From Mycobacterium bourgelatii (GTDB lineage: Bacteria; Actinomycetota; Actinomycetes; Mycobacteriales; Mycobacteriaceae): DNA of 64,000 nt. The stretch lies in contig NZ_BLKZ01000001.1 in NCBI RefSeq assembly GCF_010723575.1, forward strand, positions 2,914,001-2,978,000, written 5' to 3'. Positions 42,830 to 52,305 of the stretch are shown one piece after another (positions within the stretch are counted from its first letter, which is position 1; each line of letters opens with the position of its first letter). Below the pieces are notes generated by a model. It had not been told where the DNA came from, ran no database searches, and was given only the letters and a program-made list of their open reading frames with translations. A program made the translations under genes and the position numbers.

Positions 42830-44812
42830 TTACGGTCTCAGTAGGTAACCGTCCGGGTCGGGGCGTTGGGTCCACTTCCAGTAGTCGACGATGCGCCAGG
42901 CGAACAGTGTGGGCACGTCGCCCGCCGAGTTCTTGTAGTAACTGCTCGCGACCGCGGGGTGGGTGTAGACCATTTTCTTGAGCTGGCGCTGGCTGCGCCG
43001 GTTGTAATCCTGGCACACCTCGCTGCGCACCATCGCGGAGCGGGCGCCCGTCGCGAGTGTCATGTCGATGCAGCCCAGGATGTAGCGCATCTGGCATTCC
43101 GAGTTGTAGATGATGCTGGTGCCGTTGACGGCGTTGGTGCCCGGGCCGTACATGCAGTAGAAGTTCGGAAAGGCGGGCACGGTGATGCCCAGGTAGGCGT
43201 AGGCGGCGTCGCCCCACGCGGCGTTGAGCTCGATCCCGTCGAGGCCCCGCACGTTGATCGGGCCCAGTTGGTGGTTGACGTCGAAGCCGGTGGCCCAGAT
43301 CAAAACGTCGGCCGGCCGGTGGACTCCGTCAACGGTGGTGACGCCGTCCGGGGTGATCTCCGCGATGGCGTCCCGGATGAGCTCGACGTCGTCGCGCTGC
43401 AACGTGATGAGCCAGGTTCCGTTGTCCTGCAACGTGCGCTTACCCATTGGCGGATAACTGGGCGTGACCTTCGCCAGCAGGTCTTCGTCGTCGGTGAAGG
43501 CGCGCATCCAGGCGACGAACACTTCCCGCACCTGGTGATTGGCCGCGCTCACCGACAGGCCACCGGTGTCCCAGTCCGGATCGATCACCGTCAGGTCGGT
43601 CGCGCCGTCGGCGATCGGCCACCAGGTGACGAAACGCAGCCACCGTCCATAGAAAGGCAGATGGCGCACCGCCCATTTCGCAGGCTCGCTGACGGCCGCG
43701 TGATAGTTGACGTTGGGCGCCATCCACTGCGCGGTGCGCTGGTAAACGTCGACGTGTTCGGTGATGCCTGCGATCGCCGGCACCAGCTGAAATCCGCTGG
43801 CACCCGCGCCGATCACCGCGACTCGCTTGCCGGCCAGCTCCACGCCGTCGTCCCAGTCTGCGGTGTGGAACGACGGACCGCTGAAGTCTTTGCCGCCCTT
43901 GATATCCGGGATCACCGCATTGCTGAATTGGCCGACGGCGCAGATGACGGCACGAGCGACCAGCGTGTCTGTGTGATCATCAGGGCCACGGGCGTGGACG
44001 ATCCACCTCGCCGCATCGTCATCCCACGCCGCGCCCACCACCTCGGTGTTGAACCGCACGTGCGGGGCGATTTCGTGTCGCTCCATCACGTCGTTGAGGT
44101 ACTGCAAGATCTCGGGCTGTTCGGAATAGAAGTGCGACCAGTGGTCGGTGGGTTCGAACGAGTACGCGTAGTAGTGGTTGGCGATGTCGACTCGGCATCC
44201 CGGGTAACGGTTGGCCAGCCAGGTGCCGCCCACCCCCGACTGCTTCTCGATGATGACGAACGGCACGCCCGCCTGCTTGAGCTTTATGCCCGCCAACAGC
44301 CCGGCTTCACCGCATCCGATCACCACAACGGGGAATGCCTGCCGCTGCTCCGGCGTGGACCGCAACGGCGGACCGTCTTGATCGGCGTTGGATATCCGCA
44401 GGTCGGCCGCCACATAGTCGGTGAACTCGTCGGTGACCTGCCCGGCGCTGATCACGTCGAGCATCGTTCGCAGCTGGTCCCGGTCCGGCACGAAGGGCGG
44501 TGGGCAGCCACGATCCCGGTATTCGCGCACGACGTCGAAGGCACGCGCACGCACCTCGTTCTTGTCCGACTCGCTCATGCCGCCCTGAATGTCCATCGGA
44601 ATCAACGCGAACGGGCGGGGCAGTTCGGTGAGCAGATTCAGGTCCCCGGTCATATGCACCATCGACATCAACAGCGCCGGCACGCTCGCGTCGGAGATGG
44701 CCGCTTGGATCGTGGCATCGCAGTCGTCGAACGGCAGCCCGATCAAGCGCGCGAGGTCGGCCGGAACGGCGGCGCGAGCGGGGCCCGGAAGTGCCACCCT
44801 GCCACCATACAC
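42830..44812 (-). CDS. Baeyer-Villiger monooxygenase (HapE-like)
   Basis: This encodes 660 residues. The FAD site is VVVIGCGEAGLLAG (163-176), and the Baeyer-Villiger fingerprint FSGPSFHTADW (310-320) fits FxGxxxHTxxW exactly. The NADPH site is VAVIGAGASG (331-340). A 150-residue N-terminal extension before the flavin domain matches the 4-hydroxyacetophenone monooxygenase type. The enzyme inserts oxygen next to a ketone using NADPH and O2. It is transcribed with the SDR gene behind it. The start ATG lacks a clear ribosome site; GTG 44797 is an alternative. Confidence 0.93.
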   Translation of the reverse strand: MYGGRVALPGPARAAVPADLARLIGLPFDDCDATIQAAISDASVPALLMSMVHMTGDLNLLTELPRPFALIPMDIQGGMSESDKNEVRARAFDVVREYRDRGCPPPFVPDRDQLRTMLDVISAGQVTDEFTDYVAADLRISNADQDGPPLRSTPEQRQAFPVVVIGCGEAGLLAGIKLKQAGVPFVIIEKQSGVGGTWLANRYPGCRVDIANHYYAYSFEPTDHWSHFYSEQPEILQYLNDVMERHEIAPHVRFNTEVVGAAWDDDAARWIVHARGPDDHTDTLVARAVICAVGQFSNAVIPDIKGGKDFSGPSFHTADWDDGVELAGKRVAVIGAGASGFQLVPAIAGITEHVDVYQRTAQWMAPNVNYHAAVSEPAKWAVRHLPFYGRWLRFVTWWPIADGATDLTVIDPDWDTGGLSVSAANHQVREVFVAWMRAFTDDEDLLAKVTPSYPPMGKRTLQDNGTWLITLQRDDVELIRDAIAEITPDGVTTVDGVHRPADVLIWATGFDVNHQLGPINVRGLDGIELNAAWGDAAYAYLGITVPAFPNFYCMYGPGTNAVNGTSIIYNSECQMRYILGCIDMTLATGARSAMVRSEVCQDYNRRSQRQLKKMVYTHPAVASSYYKNSAGDVPTLFAWRIVDYWKWTQRPDPDGYLLRP

Positions 44813-44861
44813 ATCACGGTCGGTGTATGGCGATAATCGATCGGACGGCCGTTCCTTTTGA

Positions 44862-44892
44862 GTTGGCAGTCATGCCCTTTCGGGTTGCCAAC
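44862..44892. promoter_or_regulatory. Inverted repeat between BVMO and methyltransferase genes
   Basis: GTTGGCA (44862-44868) and TGCCAAC (44886-44892) are perfect 7-base arms around a 17-base spacer, in the 151-base divergent promoter region. A regulator operator is plausible; none is adjacent. Confidence 0.35.
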
Positions 44893-44963
44893 CCTCCTGT
44901 TCCTGCCCGCGCTCAGGCGTAGCGTCGGGGGAGGGGGACGGGCGGGAGTCCTGGGAGGCATAC

Positions 44964-45785
44964 GTGACGACGGACAGAGTGGACTTCAGTTCGGTCCGGT
45001 GGGGATCGGTCGAGTGGACGAACCTGGTGACCCTGTACTTGCGGGCCTACGAAAGCCGTTCGCAATCCACAATTCTGGGTGATCGCGCCGCCGCGGAAGC
45101 CGTCGACCGCATCGACTACGACTTCAAACGCGTGCACCGCGCCTCGCTTCCGGCCTGGAACCAATATCTGGTCGCGCTGCGCGCCAAACAGATCGACGAC
45201 TGGTCAACTGACTTCCTGGCCCGTCACCCCGACGCGGTGGTGTTACACCTTGGTTGCGGCCTAGACAGCCGCGCGTTCCGGCTTGCCGTGCCGCCCTCGG
45301 TGCTGTGGTTCGATCTCGATCAGCCAGGGGTTATTGCGTTGCGTCGCCGGCTCTACGACGAAACCGACAGCTACCGAATGATTGCCTCGTCGGTGACCGA
45401 CCCGCGGTGGCTCGAGGACGTCCCGGCGGGGCGAGCGACACTCGTCGCCGCCGAGGGCTTACTGATGTACTTGGCCGAGCGCGACGTGCGGCAGCTGCTT
45501 GTGCGGATTATCGATCGATTCGGCACTGGAGAGCTGCTGTTCGACACGGTTTCGCCGCTCGGACCACCGGCGTCGAAGGTTTTCACGAACGGCATCGTGA
45601 CATGGGGCGTCGGGGACATCCGCGCGTTGGAAACCTGGCATTCGAAGCTGCGGTTCCTCGAGCGGAAGGCTGTGTTGGCCGGGTACCGGCAGATCGAATC
45701 GACCCCGGTCCGGTGGATCTACCGGCTATTCGGGGCGTTGCCTGCGGCGCTGTCCTACGACGTGCTGAATCGGTTCGCCTACTGA
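44964..45785 (+). CDS. SAM-dependent methyltransferase (LCM/TcmP type)
   Basis: This encodes 273 residues; the GTG at 44964 follows GGAGG five bases upstream. VVLHLGCGLDSRAFRL is the SAM motif of the leucine carboxyl methyltransferase-like family, followed by WFDLDQPGV and VAAEGLLMYL, all typical of TcmP-type O-methyltransferases. Acceptors in this family range from polyketides to protein carboxylates. It is divergent from the monooxygenase. The SDR gene behind it lies 30 bases away. Confidence 0.9.
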   Translation: MTTDRVDFSSVRWGSVEWTNLVTLYLRAYESRSQSTILGDRAAAEAVDRIDYDFKRVHRASLPAWNQYLVALRAKQIDDWSTDFLARHPDAVVLHLGCGLDSRAFRLAVPPSVLWFDLDQPGVIALRRRLYDETDSYRMIASSVTDPRWLEDVPAGRATLVAAEGLLMYLAERDVRQLLVRIIDRFGTGELLFDTVSPLGPPASKVFTNGIVTWGVGDIRALETWHSKLRFLERKAVLAGYRQIESTPVRWIYRLFGALPAALSYDVLNRFAY

Positions 45786-45815
45786 GCGGTCGGCGGGATC
45801 GACTAACGTCGTGTC

Positions 45816-46613
45816 ATGAAGCTATCGGGTAAGACTGTTCTGCTCACCGGGGCCACTGGCGGCCTGGGCCGCGCAATTGCCTCAGCGGTCGCCTCGCGCG
45901 GCGCACATTTGATTCTGAGCTCCCGCAAGCAGCAGGAGCTCGACGAGCTCGCTGCATCGCTCGCAGGAGACGGGCATCGGACGATCGTCAGCGACCTCGC
46001 CGAGCCTGGCGCGGGCCTCGCCCTGCTCGCCGAGGCGGGCGACATCGACGTCCTCGTCGCCAACGCGGCATTGCCCGCCTCCGGGCGGCTCGACAGCTTC
46101 ACCCCCGAGCAGGTCGATCGTGCGCTTCGGGTCAACCTCGAGGTACCGGTACAGATGACCCGGGAACTGATCCCGGTCTTCACCAAACGGGGATCGGGGC
46201 ACTTCGTCTACATCTCCTCGATTTCGGGTCAGACCGCGACGGCCCGCGCCTCGCTGTATGCCGCGACGAAGTTCGGTTTGCGGGGCTTCGCGCTGTGTCT
46301 GCGTGACGATCTGCGGCCCGCCGGTGTGGGTGTCTCGGTGGTGAGCCCGGGAGCGATCAGCGGAGCTGGTATGTACGCCGACTCGGGAGCGCCCCCGCCG
46401 CCGTTCATCGGCACCGGCAAGCCGGAGGAGGTCGGTGCTGCCGTAGTCACCGCGGTCGAGCGTAACCGCGGCGAGGTCACCGTGGCGCCACTGCGCCAGA
46501 AGCTGCTGGCGCGGTTCGCGGCGAACGCCCCCGAGGTGGCCTCGCGCCTGGCCGGTGAGGTCGCGGCCAAGGCCGCCGACCAGATCGCTGCGGGTCAGAC
46601 CGACAAGCGTTGA
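45816..46613 (+). CDS. Short-chain dehydrogenase/reductase
   Basis: This encodes 265 residues. VLLTGATGGLGRAIA is the cofactor motif, SSRKQQEL gives the Arg/Lys pair of an NADP-preferring enzyme, and NAALPASG matches strand 4. ISSISGQ and YAATK complete the active site. The C-terminus is Ala/Lys-rich without the usual SDR end, giving a slightly long protein. Its 3' end overlaps the convergent P450 gene by 19 bases. Probably transcribed with the methyltransferase. Confidence 0.9.
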   Translation: MKLSGKTVLLTGATGGLGRAIASAVASRGAHLILSSRKQQELDELAASLAGDGHRTIVSDLAEPGAGLALLAEAGDIDVLVANAALPASGRLDSFTPEQVDRALRVNLEVPVQMTRELIPVFTKRGSGHFVYISSISGQTATARASLYAATKFGLRGFALCLRDDLRPAGVGVSVVSPGAISGAGMYADSGAPPPPFIGTGKPEEVGAAVVTAVERNRGEVTVAPLRQKLLARFAANAPEVASRLAGEVAAKAADQIAAGQTDKR

Positions 46614-47839
46614 TCGAATTCGACGGGAAGCGTTGTCGGACCGGACAATTCGGTCGGTGCTCGCCAGGGGGTCGGTCCGATGCGGCGCGGGTTGGCGATG
46701 CGTCGGGTGAGCACGCGTAGCGCTTCGGCCAGTTCGATCCGGGCCAGGTGAGCTCCTAGGCAGTAGTGCACACCGCCGCCGAAGGTCATCAGTTGCGGAG
46801 CACCCGCTCGGGTGATGTCCAGGCGGGCGGGGTCGTCGTAGACCGCCGGGTCGTGGTTGGCCGACGCGGTGTTGGCGATGATGAAGTTGCCCGCTGGAAT
46901 ATGGAAGTCGCCGAGTTCGTCATCCTCGGTTGCGACGCGCAGGGCTGCGAAGGTGATGGGGGAGTATCTGATGAGTTCCTCCACCGCTTGCGGCGCCAGT
47001 TCGGGATGCTCGGCGAGCAACGTCCACTGGTCGGGGTAGTCGGACAGCGCTTGTAGGGCCGCGGCGAGTTGGTTGCGTGTCGTGTCGGTGCCGGCGTTGA
47101 GCAGGATGACGGCGAGGTAGACCATCTCGTCGTGGCTCAACCGGTCGCCGTCGACTTCCGCGCGAATGAGGTCCGAGATCAGGTCGTCGGCCAACGAGTG
47201 GCGTCGGCGCTCGATCAGTTCCTCGACGTAGGCCTCGAGTTGGTCCCACGCAGCGACGATCGATGGGGCGTTCTCGGCGACGGTGCACCCGAAGGCCTTG
47301 CTGATGTCCTCGGCCCAGGCGGAGAACAGTTGCCAGTCCTCCCGCGGAGCCCCCAGCAGACTGCAGATGATCGGGATCGGGTAGGGGCGAGCGATGTCGG
47401 TGACGACATCGCAGCGTCCCCTGGCTACCTGCGCGTCGACCAACTCGCTGATGACGCCGACGCATGCCCCGCGCATCCTTTCGGCGGACCGGGGTGTGAA
47501 GGCGCGGGCCACCAGGCGGCGGAGCCGGTGATGCTCGGCGGGGTCGAGACTGATGAGCAGCCTGCAGACGCGGTCCCAGACCGGGCCGGAGGTGATGCCC
47601 TGCACGACCAGACTCATTCCCTTCGGCACGGCGAAGCGGCTGTCGCGCAACACGGTACGCACCAGGTCATAGCTCAGCAGTTCGGGACCGTATGGGCCCA
47701 CGCCAACGGGTCCCTGCCCGCGGGCTTCCCCAATCAGGCGGTGCACTTCGCGGGGATCACGGGCTTGGTGATAGGCAAGGGTTGGCAACGCGAGGTCGAA
47801 AACGCTGGGAGTCCGGCTGCGTTCGTCGGTAAGGGTCAT
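46595..47839 (-). CDS. Cytochrome P450
   Basis: This encodes 414 residues; the ATG at 47839 has GAGGAG six bases upstream, and a much longer frame upstream reads as noncoding. The I-helix carries AGTDTT, the K-helix EELIR, and the heme loop FGGGVHYCLGAHLAR with axial Cys360. It is a soluble bacterial class I P450 needing ferredoxin and reductase from elsewhere. The CYP subfamily cannot be set by eye. It overlaps the SDR gene tail-to-tail and is divergent from the membrane-anchored unknown. Confidence 0.94.
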   Translation of the reverse strand: MTLTDERSRTPSVFDLALPTLAYHQARDPREVHRLIGEARGQGPVGVGPYGPELLSYDLVRTVLRDSRFAVPKGMSLVVQGITSGPVWDRVCRLLISLDPAEHHRLRRLVARAFTPRSAERMRGACVGVISELVDAQVARGRCDVVTDIARPYPIPIICSLLGAPREDWQLFSAWAEDISKAFGCTVAENAPSIVAAWDQLEAYVEELIERRRHSLADDLISDLIRAEVDGDRLSHDEMVYLAVILLNAGTDTTRNQLAAALQALSDYPDQWTLLAEHPELAPQAVEELIRYSPITFAALRVATEDDELGDFHIPAGNFIIANTASANHDPAVYDDPARLDITRAGAPQLMTFGGGVHYCLGAHLARIELAEALRVLTRRIANPRRIGPTPWRAPTELSGPTTLPVEFDQRLSV

Positions 47840-48049
47840 GGCGATCTCCTCAAGTCGGGCTGACCCAACTGTCCGGCGAATCGCCCAATGAACCATCGGG
47901 CAAAGCGCGAATCTTCGCGGCGCCGGTATGCGTACATGCGCGCTGCGGGTGGCGTAAGCATTGGCAATTTCGCTGATGTCGGTGTCTCGCGAAGAGCGGC
48001 CCGCCTGCGGCTGATCCCGTCGGCGTCCCCGTGATGGCATCCTGGCCTG

Positions 48050-48721
48050 GTGGGAGTGCTGTTTCGTCTGCTCGAGCTGCTGATCCTGATCCTGCCGCTC
48101 ATCGGCGGGCTCTATGCGGCCCTGAAGGCGTTCTCGGCCTACACCAAGCGGCTGCGCGAAGAACCAGCGGGAGCGGCGGTGGAGGGCCCCACAGCACCGG
48201 GCGGCCCCACCGTCTCCAACGAGGCCGCGCAGTGGCGAGCCATCACCCGCGCGATCCAGGCACACGACAGCACCGACGCGCGCTGGCTGGAATACGAGCT
48301 AGACATCAGCAAGCTGCTCGACTTCCCAGTGATGACCGACATGCGCGAGCCGTTGACCACTGCGTTTCACAAAGCCAAACTGCGGGCCGACTTCCACAAG
48401 CCGGTGCGAGCCGAGGATCTGCTCGATGACAGGGAAGCTGCCCGACAGTATCTCGATGCGGTTGAGGACTACGTGACGGCATTCAACGCCGCCGAAGCCG
48501 ACGCGATACGACGGCGCCGCAGCGACTTCTCGCGCGAGGAACAGCAGCGGATTGCGCGTGCCCAGAACCTGTTGCGGGTGGCCGCGGACGCCGGTGCAAC
48601 GCCGCAGGAACGCGAGCGGGCGTATGGTCTGGCGCGCAACGAACTCGAGGGGCTCATCGTGTTGCCCACCGGCACGCGCGAAAGCCTCGAGCGAGGCATC
48701 GCCGGCGAGATCGACGGCTAA
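48050..48721 (+). CDS. Membrane-anchored protein of unknown function
   Basis: This encodes 223 residues from GTG 48050. An N-terminal hydrophobic helix (FRLLELLILILPLIGGLYAA) would anchor it to the membrane, followed by a Pro-rich linker and an all-helical, highly charged region. ADAIRRRRSDFSREEQQRIA fits a coiled or helical bundle. The last block, ERGIAGEIDG, ends one base after the convergent fadD1 stop. I do not recognise a family. Position fits M. tuberculosis Rv1748 but I cannot confirm homology. Confidence 0.72.
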   Translation: MGVLFRLLELLILILPLIGGLYAALKAFSAYTKRLREEPAGAAVEGPTAPGGPTVSNEAAQWRAITRAIQAHDSTDARWLEYELDISKLLDFPVMTDMREPLTTAFHKAKLRADFHKPVRAEDLLDDREAARQYLDAVEDYVTAFNAAEADAIRRRRSDFSREEQQRIARAQNLLRVAADAGATPQERERAYGLARNELEGLIVLPTGTRESLERGIAGEIDG

Positions 48722-50325
48722 CCCTCCCGCGCGAGCCGGGCGCCGGAAACCGTGACGTGGTATGCGGTGCCGCGCGGCTCCCGCTCCCAAAGGGTTTCGC
48801 CTTCCCCGATGTTGGTGCCCTCTTTGATCAGGGTGCGTTTGAGCACCTTGTGGGTGGCGGTACTGGGCAGATCGGCGGCGATACGCACGTATCGTGGCCA
48901 GGCTTTGGGCGACAGGTCGGGCTGCGCGGCAAGGAATTCCTCGAATGAGTCAGGATCGAAGTGCCGGTCGTCGTGCAAGACCACCGCCGCCATCACCTGG
49001 TCGCCCACCCGCTGGTCCGGGACCGCATACACCGCGACCCGGTTGATAGCGTTGTGCCGCAACAGGATCCGCTCGATCGGAGCGGCGGCAAGATTCTCGC
49101 CGTCCACCCGCATCCAATCGGCGGTGCGGCCGGCCAGATAGATCCAGCCGTCGGCGTCCCGATAGGCGAGGTCCCCGGACCAGTACATGCCGTGACGCAT
49201 CCGTTCGGCATTGGCGTCGGGATCGTTGTAGTAGCCGGTGAAGAAGCCCGATCCCGTCGTGTTGACCAACTCGCCTACCGCCTCGTCGGCGTTGACCAGC
49301 GTCCCGTGCTCGTCGAAACGTGCTGTAGCGCATTCGGTGACGGTGTCGCTGTTGTAGATCGCGACTCCGGCGGCGCCTTTGCCGATCGAACCCGGGGGCG
49401 TGCCCGGCTCGCGGATCACGATGACGGCGTTCTCGGTGGAGCCGAAACCGTCCTCGACCTGAACCCCGAACCGTCGACTGAACTCTTCGATGTCCTTCTC
49501 GTTGGCTTCGTTGCCGAAGGCCACCCGCAGCGGGTTGTCGGCGTCGTCGTCGCGCTCCGGCGTGGCCAGGATGTAGGCGAGCGGTTTGCCGACGTAATTC
49601 ATGTATGTCGCGTTGTACCGGCGAATGTCGTTGAGAAAATTGGACGCCGAGAATTTCGCCGGCACGATGGCGGCGCCCGAGGCCACCGCGGGGGCCCACC
49701 CCCCGACAACCGCGTTGGAATGAAACAGCGGCATGGACACGTAACAAATGTCTTGCTGGGTAAGGCCGAAACGTTCGGCCAGGTTGCGCCCGGCGAAGGT
49801 CGGCATCAGATGTGAAACCTGAACGGCCTTGGGATCGCCACTGGTTCCGGAGGTGAAGATCATCATGAACGCGTCCATCATCTCCACCTGGCGATAGGGC
49901 ACCAGATCACCAGCATCGGAGACCAATTTGGCCCATTGCGGCGTTGACGTTTCGAAAACCCGGATGCCATCGAGGTTCAGACCGTTCAGCAGACCCCGGT
50001 GTTCGGCATCGGTCACGATGATCTGGCAATCCGCGCGTCTGATGTCGGCGGCCAGGGCGTCGCCACGCCGGGTCGTATTCAGCCCGCACAAGACGTAGCC
50101 GCCGAGTGCGGCCGCTGCCATCTGGGTCAGCATGTCGGGGGTGTTGCCCAGCAAGCTGGCGACATGCAGCGGTCGGCCGGGGTCGGCGACACCGATGAGG
50201 GCGGCGGCTTGCGCTGCAGACTCCGCCAGGTATTCACTCCAAGTCCACTGCAGATCACGATATTTCACGGCCACCGCCGGGTCACCCACCCGCTCGCGCA
50301 GGAGTGCTTGCATCGTATCGGTCAT
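48718..50325 (-). CDS. fadD1: Fatty-acid-CoA ligase FadD1
   Basis: This encodes 535 residues. The ATP-binding loop is MIFTSGTSGDPKAVQ. GFGSTENAV and WSGDLAYRDADGWIYLAGRT continue the adenylate-forming core, and VLKRTLIKEG ends with the catalytic Lys. Length and neighbours (Rv1751- and Rv1752-like genes some 5 kb away) point to FadD1. The enzyme activates fatty acids to CoA thioesters or adenylates. Its start overlaps the stop of the TetR gene (ATGA), so translation is coupled. Confidence 0.92.
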   Translation of the reverse strand: MTDTMQALLRERVGDPAVAVKYRDLQWTWSEYLAESAAQAAALIGVADPGRPLHVASLLGNTPDMLTQMAAAALGGYVLCGLNTTRRGDALAADIRRADCQIIVTDAEHRGLLNGLNLDGIRVFETSTPQWAKLVSDAGDLVPYRQVEMMDAFMMIFTSGTSGDPKAVQVSHLMPTFAGRNLAERFGLTQQDICYVSMPLFHSNAVVGGWAPAVASGAAIVPAKFSASNFLNDIRRYNATYMNYVGKPLAYILATPERDDDADNPLRVAFGNEANEKDIEEFSRRFGVQVEDGFGSTENAVIVIREPGTPPGSIGKGAAGVAIYNSDTVTECATARFDEHGTLVNADEAVGELVNTTGSGFFTGYYNDPDANAERMRHGMYWSGDLAYRDADGWIYLAGRTADWMRVDGENLAAAPIERILLRHNAINRVAVYAVPDQRVGDQVMAAVVLHDDRHFDPDSFEEFLAAQPDLSPKAWPRYVRIAADLPSTATHKVLKRTLIKEGTNIGEGETLWEREPRGTAYHVTVSGARLAREG

Positions 50326-50954
50326 GAAAACGGGTCCATCCGGCTCTCGATGTAGGTGCTAATTATGTCCACCAGCACGCGCCGGTCTTTGGTGGTGTCG
50401 ACCGGATGTTGCGTGGCCAACTGGTTGGCGATCATGCCGCGCAACGCGATCAGTAGGTGGGCGCCGATCTCTGCGCTCTGGGTGGGGCTCAGATTTTCGT
50501 CGATTATCGTGCCCAGCGTGCTGAACGTCTTTGCCAGCTGAATGAGATGCTCGGTCTCTGCCGCACCGCGGGTCGCCCGGGTGCCGATCAGGATTTCGGT
50601 TGCCGCCCGAGCCGTCGGGCTCGACATTGCCCGCCAGGCCGCCGTCACCACCGCATCGACACGGTCCCGGGTCGACGTATCCGCTGTTGTCGGGGGCAGC
50701 GGCTTCAGCGCTTCCATCAGTTCGGCAAAGCCCTGGTCGACGACCGACATGAGCAGGCCGTCGCGGTCGCCGAAGTGGTACTGGATCACGCCCCAGGTGA
50801 CGCCCGCCGTCTCGGCGATGTGCCGTCCGCTGGCCGCCGCCAGGCCTTCGTTCAACACGATCTGGGCGGTGACGTCGACCACGCGGGCACGCGTGCGTTC
50901 GGCACGTGCTTGCTTGCCGTGGGCGGGCCGGGTCGGAGCAACTCGTCGCGCCAT
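50322..50954 (-). CDS. TetR family regulator (fadD1 operon)
   Basis: This encodes 210 residues from the ATG at 50954 (MARRVAPTRPAHGK). The helix-turn-helix is GRHIAETAGVTWGVIQYHFGDRDGL. The stop overlaps the fadD1 start, so it is the first gene of a two-gene operon. It probably represses itself, fadD1 and the divergent 414-residue gene; the 106-base gap contains an AACA-N7-TGTT element in a good promoter. The ligand is probably a fatty acyl-CoA, by family habit. Confidence 0.9.
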   Translation of the reverse strand: MARRVAPTRPAHGKQARAERTRARVVDVTAQIVLNEGLAAASGRHIAETAGVTWGVIQYHFGDRDGLLMSVVDQGFAELMEALKPLPPTTADTSTRDRVDAVVTAAWRAMSSPTARAATEILIGTRATRGAAETEHLIQLAKTFSTLGTIIDENLSPTQSAEIGAHLLIALRGMIANQLATQHPVDTTKDRRVLVDIISTYIESRMDPFS

Positions 50955-51005
50955 GCCGACTAGATCACCACATTCGCAGAATCTCCGGGCTGGGAGCCGA
51001 TCGGA

Positions 51006-51035
51006 TTGACCATAAAACATTGCAGTTGTTATGTT
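51006..51035 (+). promoter_or_regulatory. Promoter with inverted repeat, TetR/51061 divergent region
   Basis: TTGACC (51006-51011), an 18-base spacer and TATGTT (51030-51035) give a housekeeping promoter for the plus-strand gene at 51061. Inverted arms AACAT (51016-51020) and ATGTT (51031-51035), or the tighter AACA-N7-TGTT, lie across it, an operator position for the adjacent TetR. Confidence 0.5.
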
Positions 51036-51060
51036 ATCTGACGACACGCAAGGGAGCTCA

Positions 51061-52305
51061 ATGGCATACGACGAATTGACTCAGCCCGAGCTCGCCCGGC
51101 TGGTACCCGAACTCCTGCTCAGCGGCCATCTCATCGATCGCAGCGGGATGGGGCACGTCCTTGCCGCATTCGGGCAGTCCGGCATGACCGCGGTGGCCAT
51201 CGAGGAGTGGATGGGCGCCAGTCCCGTCTACACCCAGCGCATGCGCGCGGCGTTCGGGCTGAGCGGAGACACCGTCGCCGAGATCTTCAAGATGATGCAA
51301 CTCGACGTCGGTGCCCCGCCGCAATTCATGGACTTCCGCTACACGATCATCGACGACTATCACGGTGAGTTCTACCTTGACCACTGCGGAGCCTTGCTCG
51401 ACGTCGAGCCGCTCGGCGACGAAGCGGTCAAGCAGATGTGTCACGACATCGAGGATCCGACGTTCGAGGCCACGGCGATCGCCACCAACCCCAGAGCCCG
51501 GTTCCGTCCGATCCACCGGCCTCCGCGGGTTCCTTCCGACCGCCATCCGCACTGCGCTTGGACGGTCAGCATCGACCCCGAAAACGAGCCCTTGCCGTTG
51601 CCGGAGGAGGCCGAGGTCATTGCCGGCACCGAAGCCGCCAGCGTCCGGCTGAGCGCAATTGATTCCACCGACGACGGGATAGCCGACTATCGGGGCCCGT
51701 TGACCGACGACGTCCAATTTCGTCAGTGGTCGCGCTCGGCCCTGGTCCGGATGGCCGAAGAGGTTGCCCTGCAGCACCACTTGCTGTCGTTGTCGTTCGA
51801 CCTGTCGCTGCGTGGCCGATGCGAAGCTGACAAGGCGACCGATCTGCTGCGCAAGCAATTCATCGGGGTCGCCGGCGTGGCGGCCGCCAGACTTCGACGA
51901 TGCCTGAACGCGGGTTCGACCGCCGCCGACCTGGCCCGGGTGATTCGATTGCACCCCGCGCTGAATCCGTTGCAATACACGGAAATTGTCGTGACGGTGC
52001 TGGACGGCGATGTGGTGCAGGTGCGGCTGCCAGCAGACACTCCGGCGATCCGTGACCGGGGCTGGATTGCGACGATCGACGAGGAGCACCTCGAGCCGCT
52101 GCGGGCAGTCGCGGTGGGGGTGGATCCGCACTGGAACAATCTGGCCGCTCATCGCGACGGCGCCGAGTTGGTGGTCGAGATCCGCTGGTCCGAGGCGGCT
52201 GCGAAGCGCAGCCCGGAAGTGGCGATGACCGAATTCTCCAAGGGCGCAGCGTTCGACTTCGCCGACCGCGGCATCCCGCTGCCGCTAACACCTGTACAGC
52301 GCTAG
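51061..52305 (+). CDS. Unknown protein divergent from tetR-fadD1
   Basis: This encodes 414 residues; the ATG at 51061 has AAGGGAG at good spacing. No family is recognised with confidence. The N-terminal half contains DYHGEFYLDHCGALLD, QMCHDIEDP and HPHCAWTVSI, a His/Cys pattern that could bind a metal, loosely like amino-thiazoline-carboxylate hydrolase-type domains. The C-terminal half (from about 220) is helical then beta, with WSRSALVRMAEEVALQHHLL. No signal peptide. Control by the divergent TetR and proximity to fadD1 suggest a fatty-acyl metabolism link. Confidence 0.7.
   Translation: MAYDELTQPELARLVPELLLSGHLIDRSGMGHVLAAFGQSGMTAVAIEEWMGASPVYTQRMRAAFGLSGDTVAEIFKMMQLDVGAPPQFMDFRYTIIDDYHGEFYLDHCGALLDVEPLGDEAVKQMCHDIEDPTFEATAIATNPRARFRPIHRPPRVPSDRHPHCAWTVSIDPENEPLPLPEEAEVIAGTEAASVRLSAIDSTDDGIADYRGPLTDDVQFRQWSRSALVRMAEEVALQHHLLSLSFDLSLRGRCEADKATDLLRKQFIGVAGVAAARLRRCLNAGSTAADLARVIRLHPALNPLQYTEIVVTVLDGDVVQVRLPADTPAIRDRGWIATIDEEHLEPLRAVAVGVDPHWNNLAAHRDGAELVVEIRWSEAAAKRSPEVAMTEFSKGAAFDFADRGIPLPLTPVQR

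Noticed and set aside
42866..44836. 656-codon open frame antisense to the Baeyer-Villiger monooxygenase
   Set aside because: It lacks any recognisable domain; the monooxygenase on the other strand has a full set of motifs.
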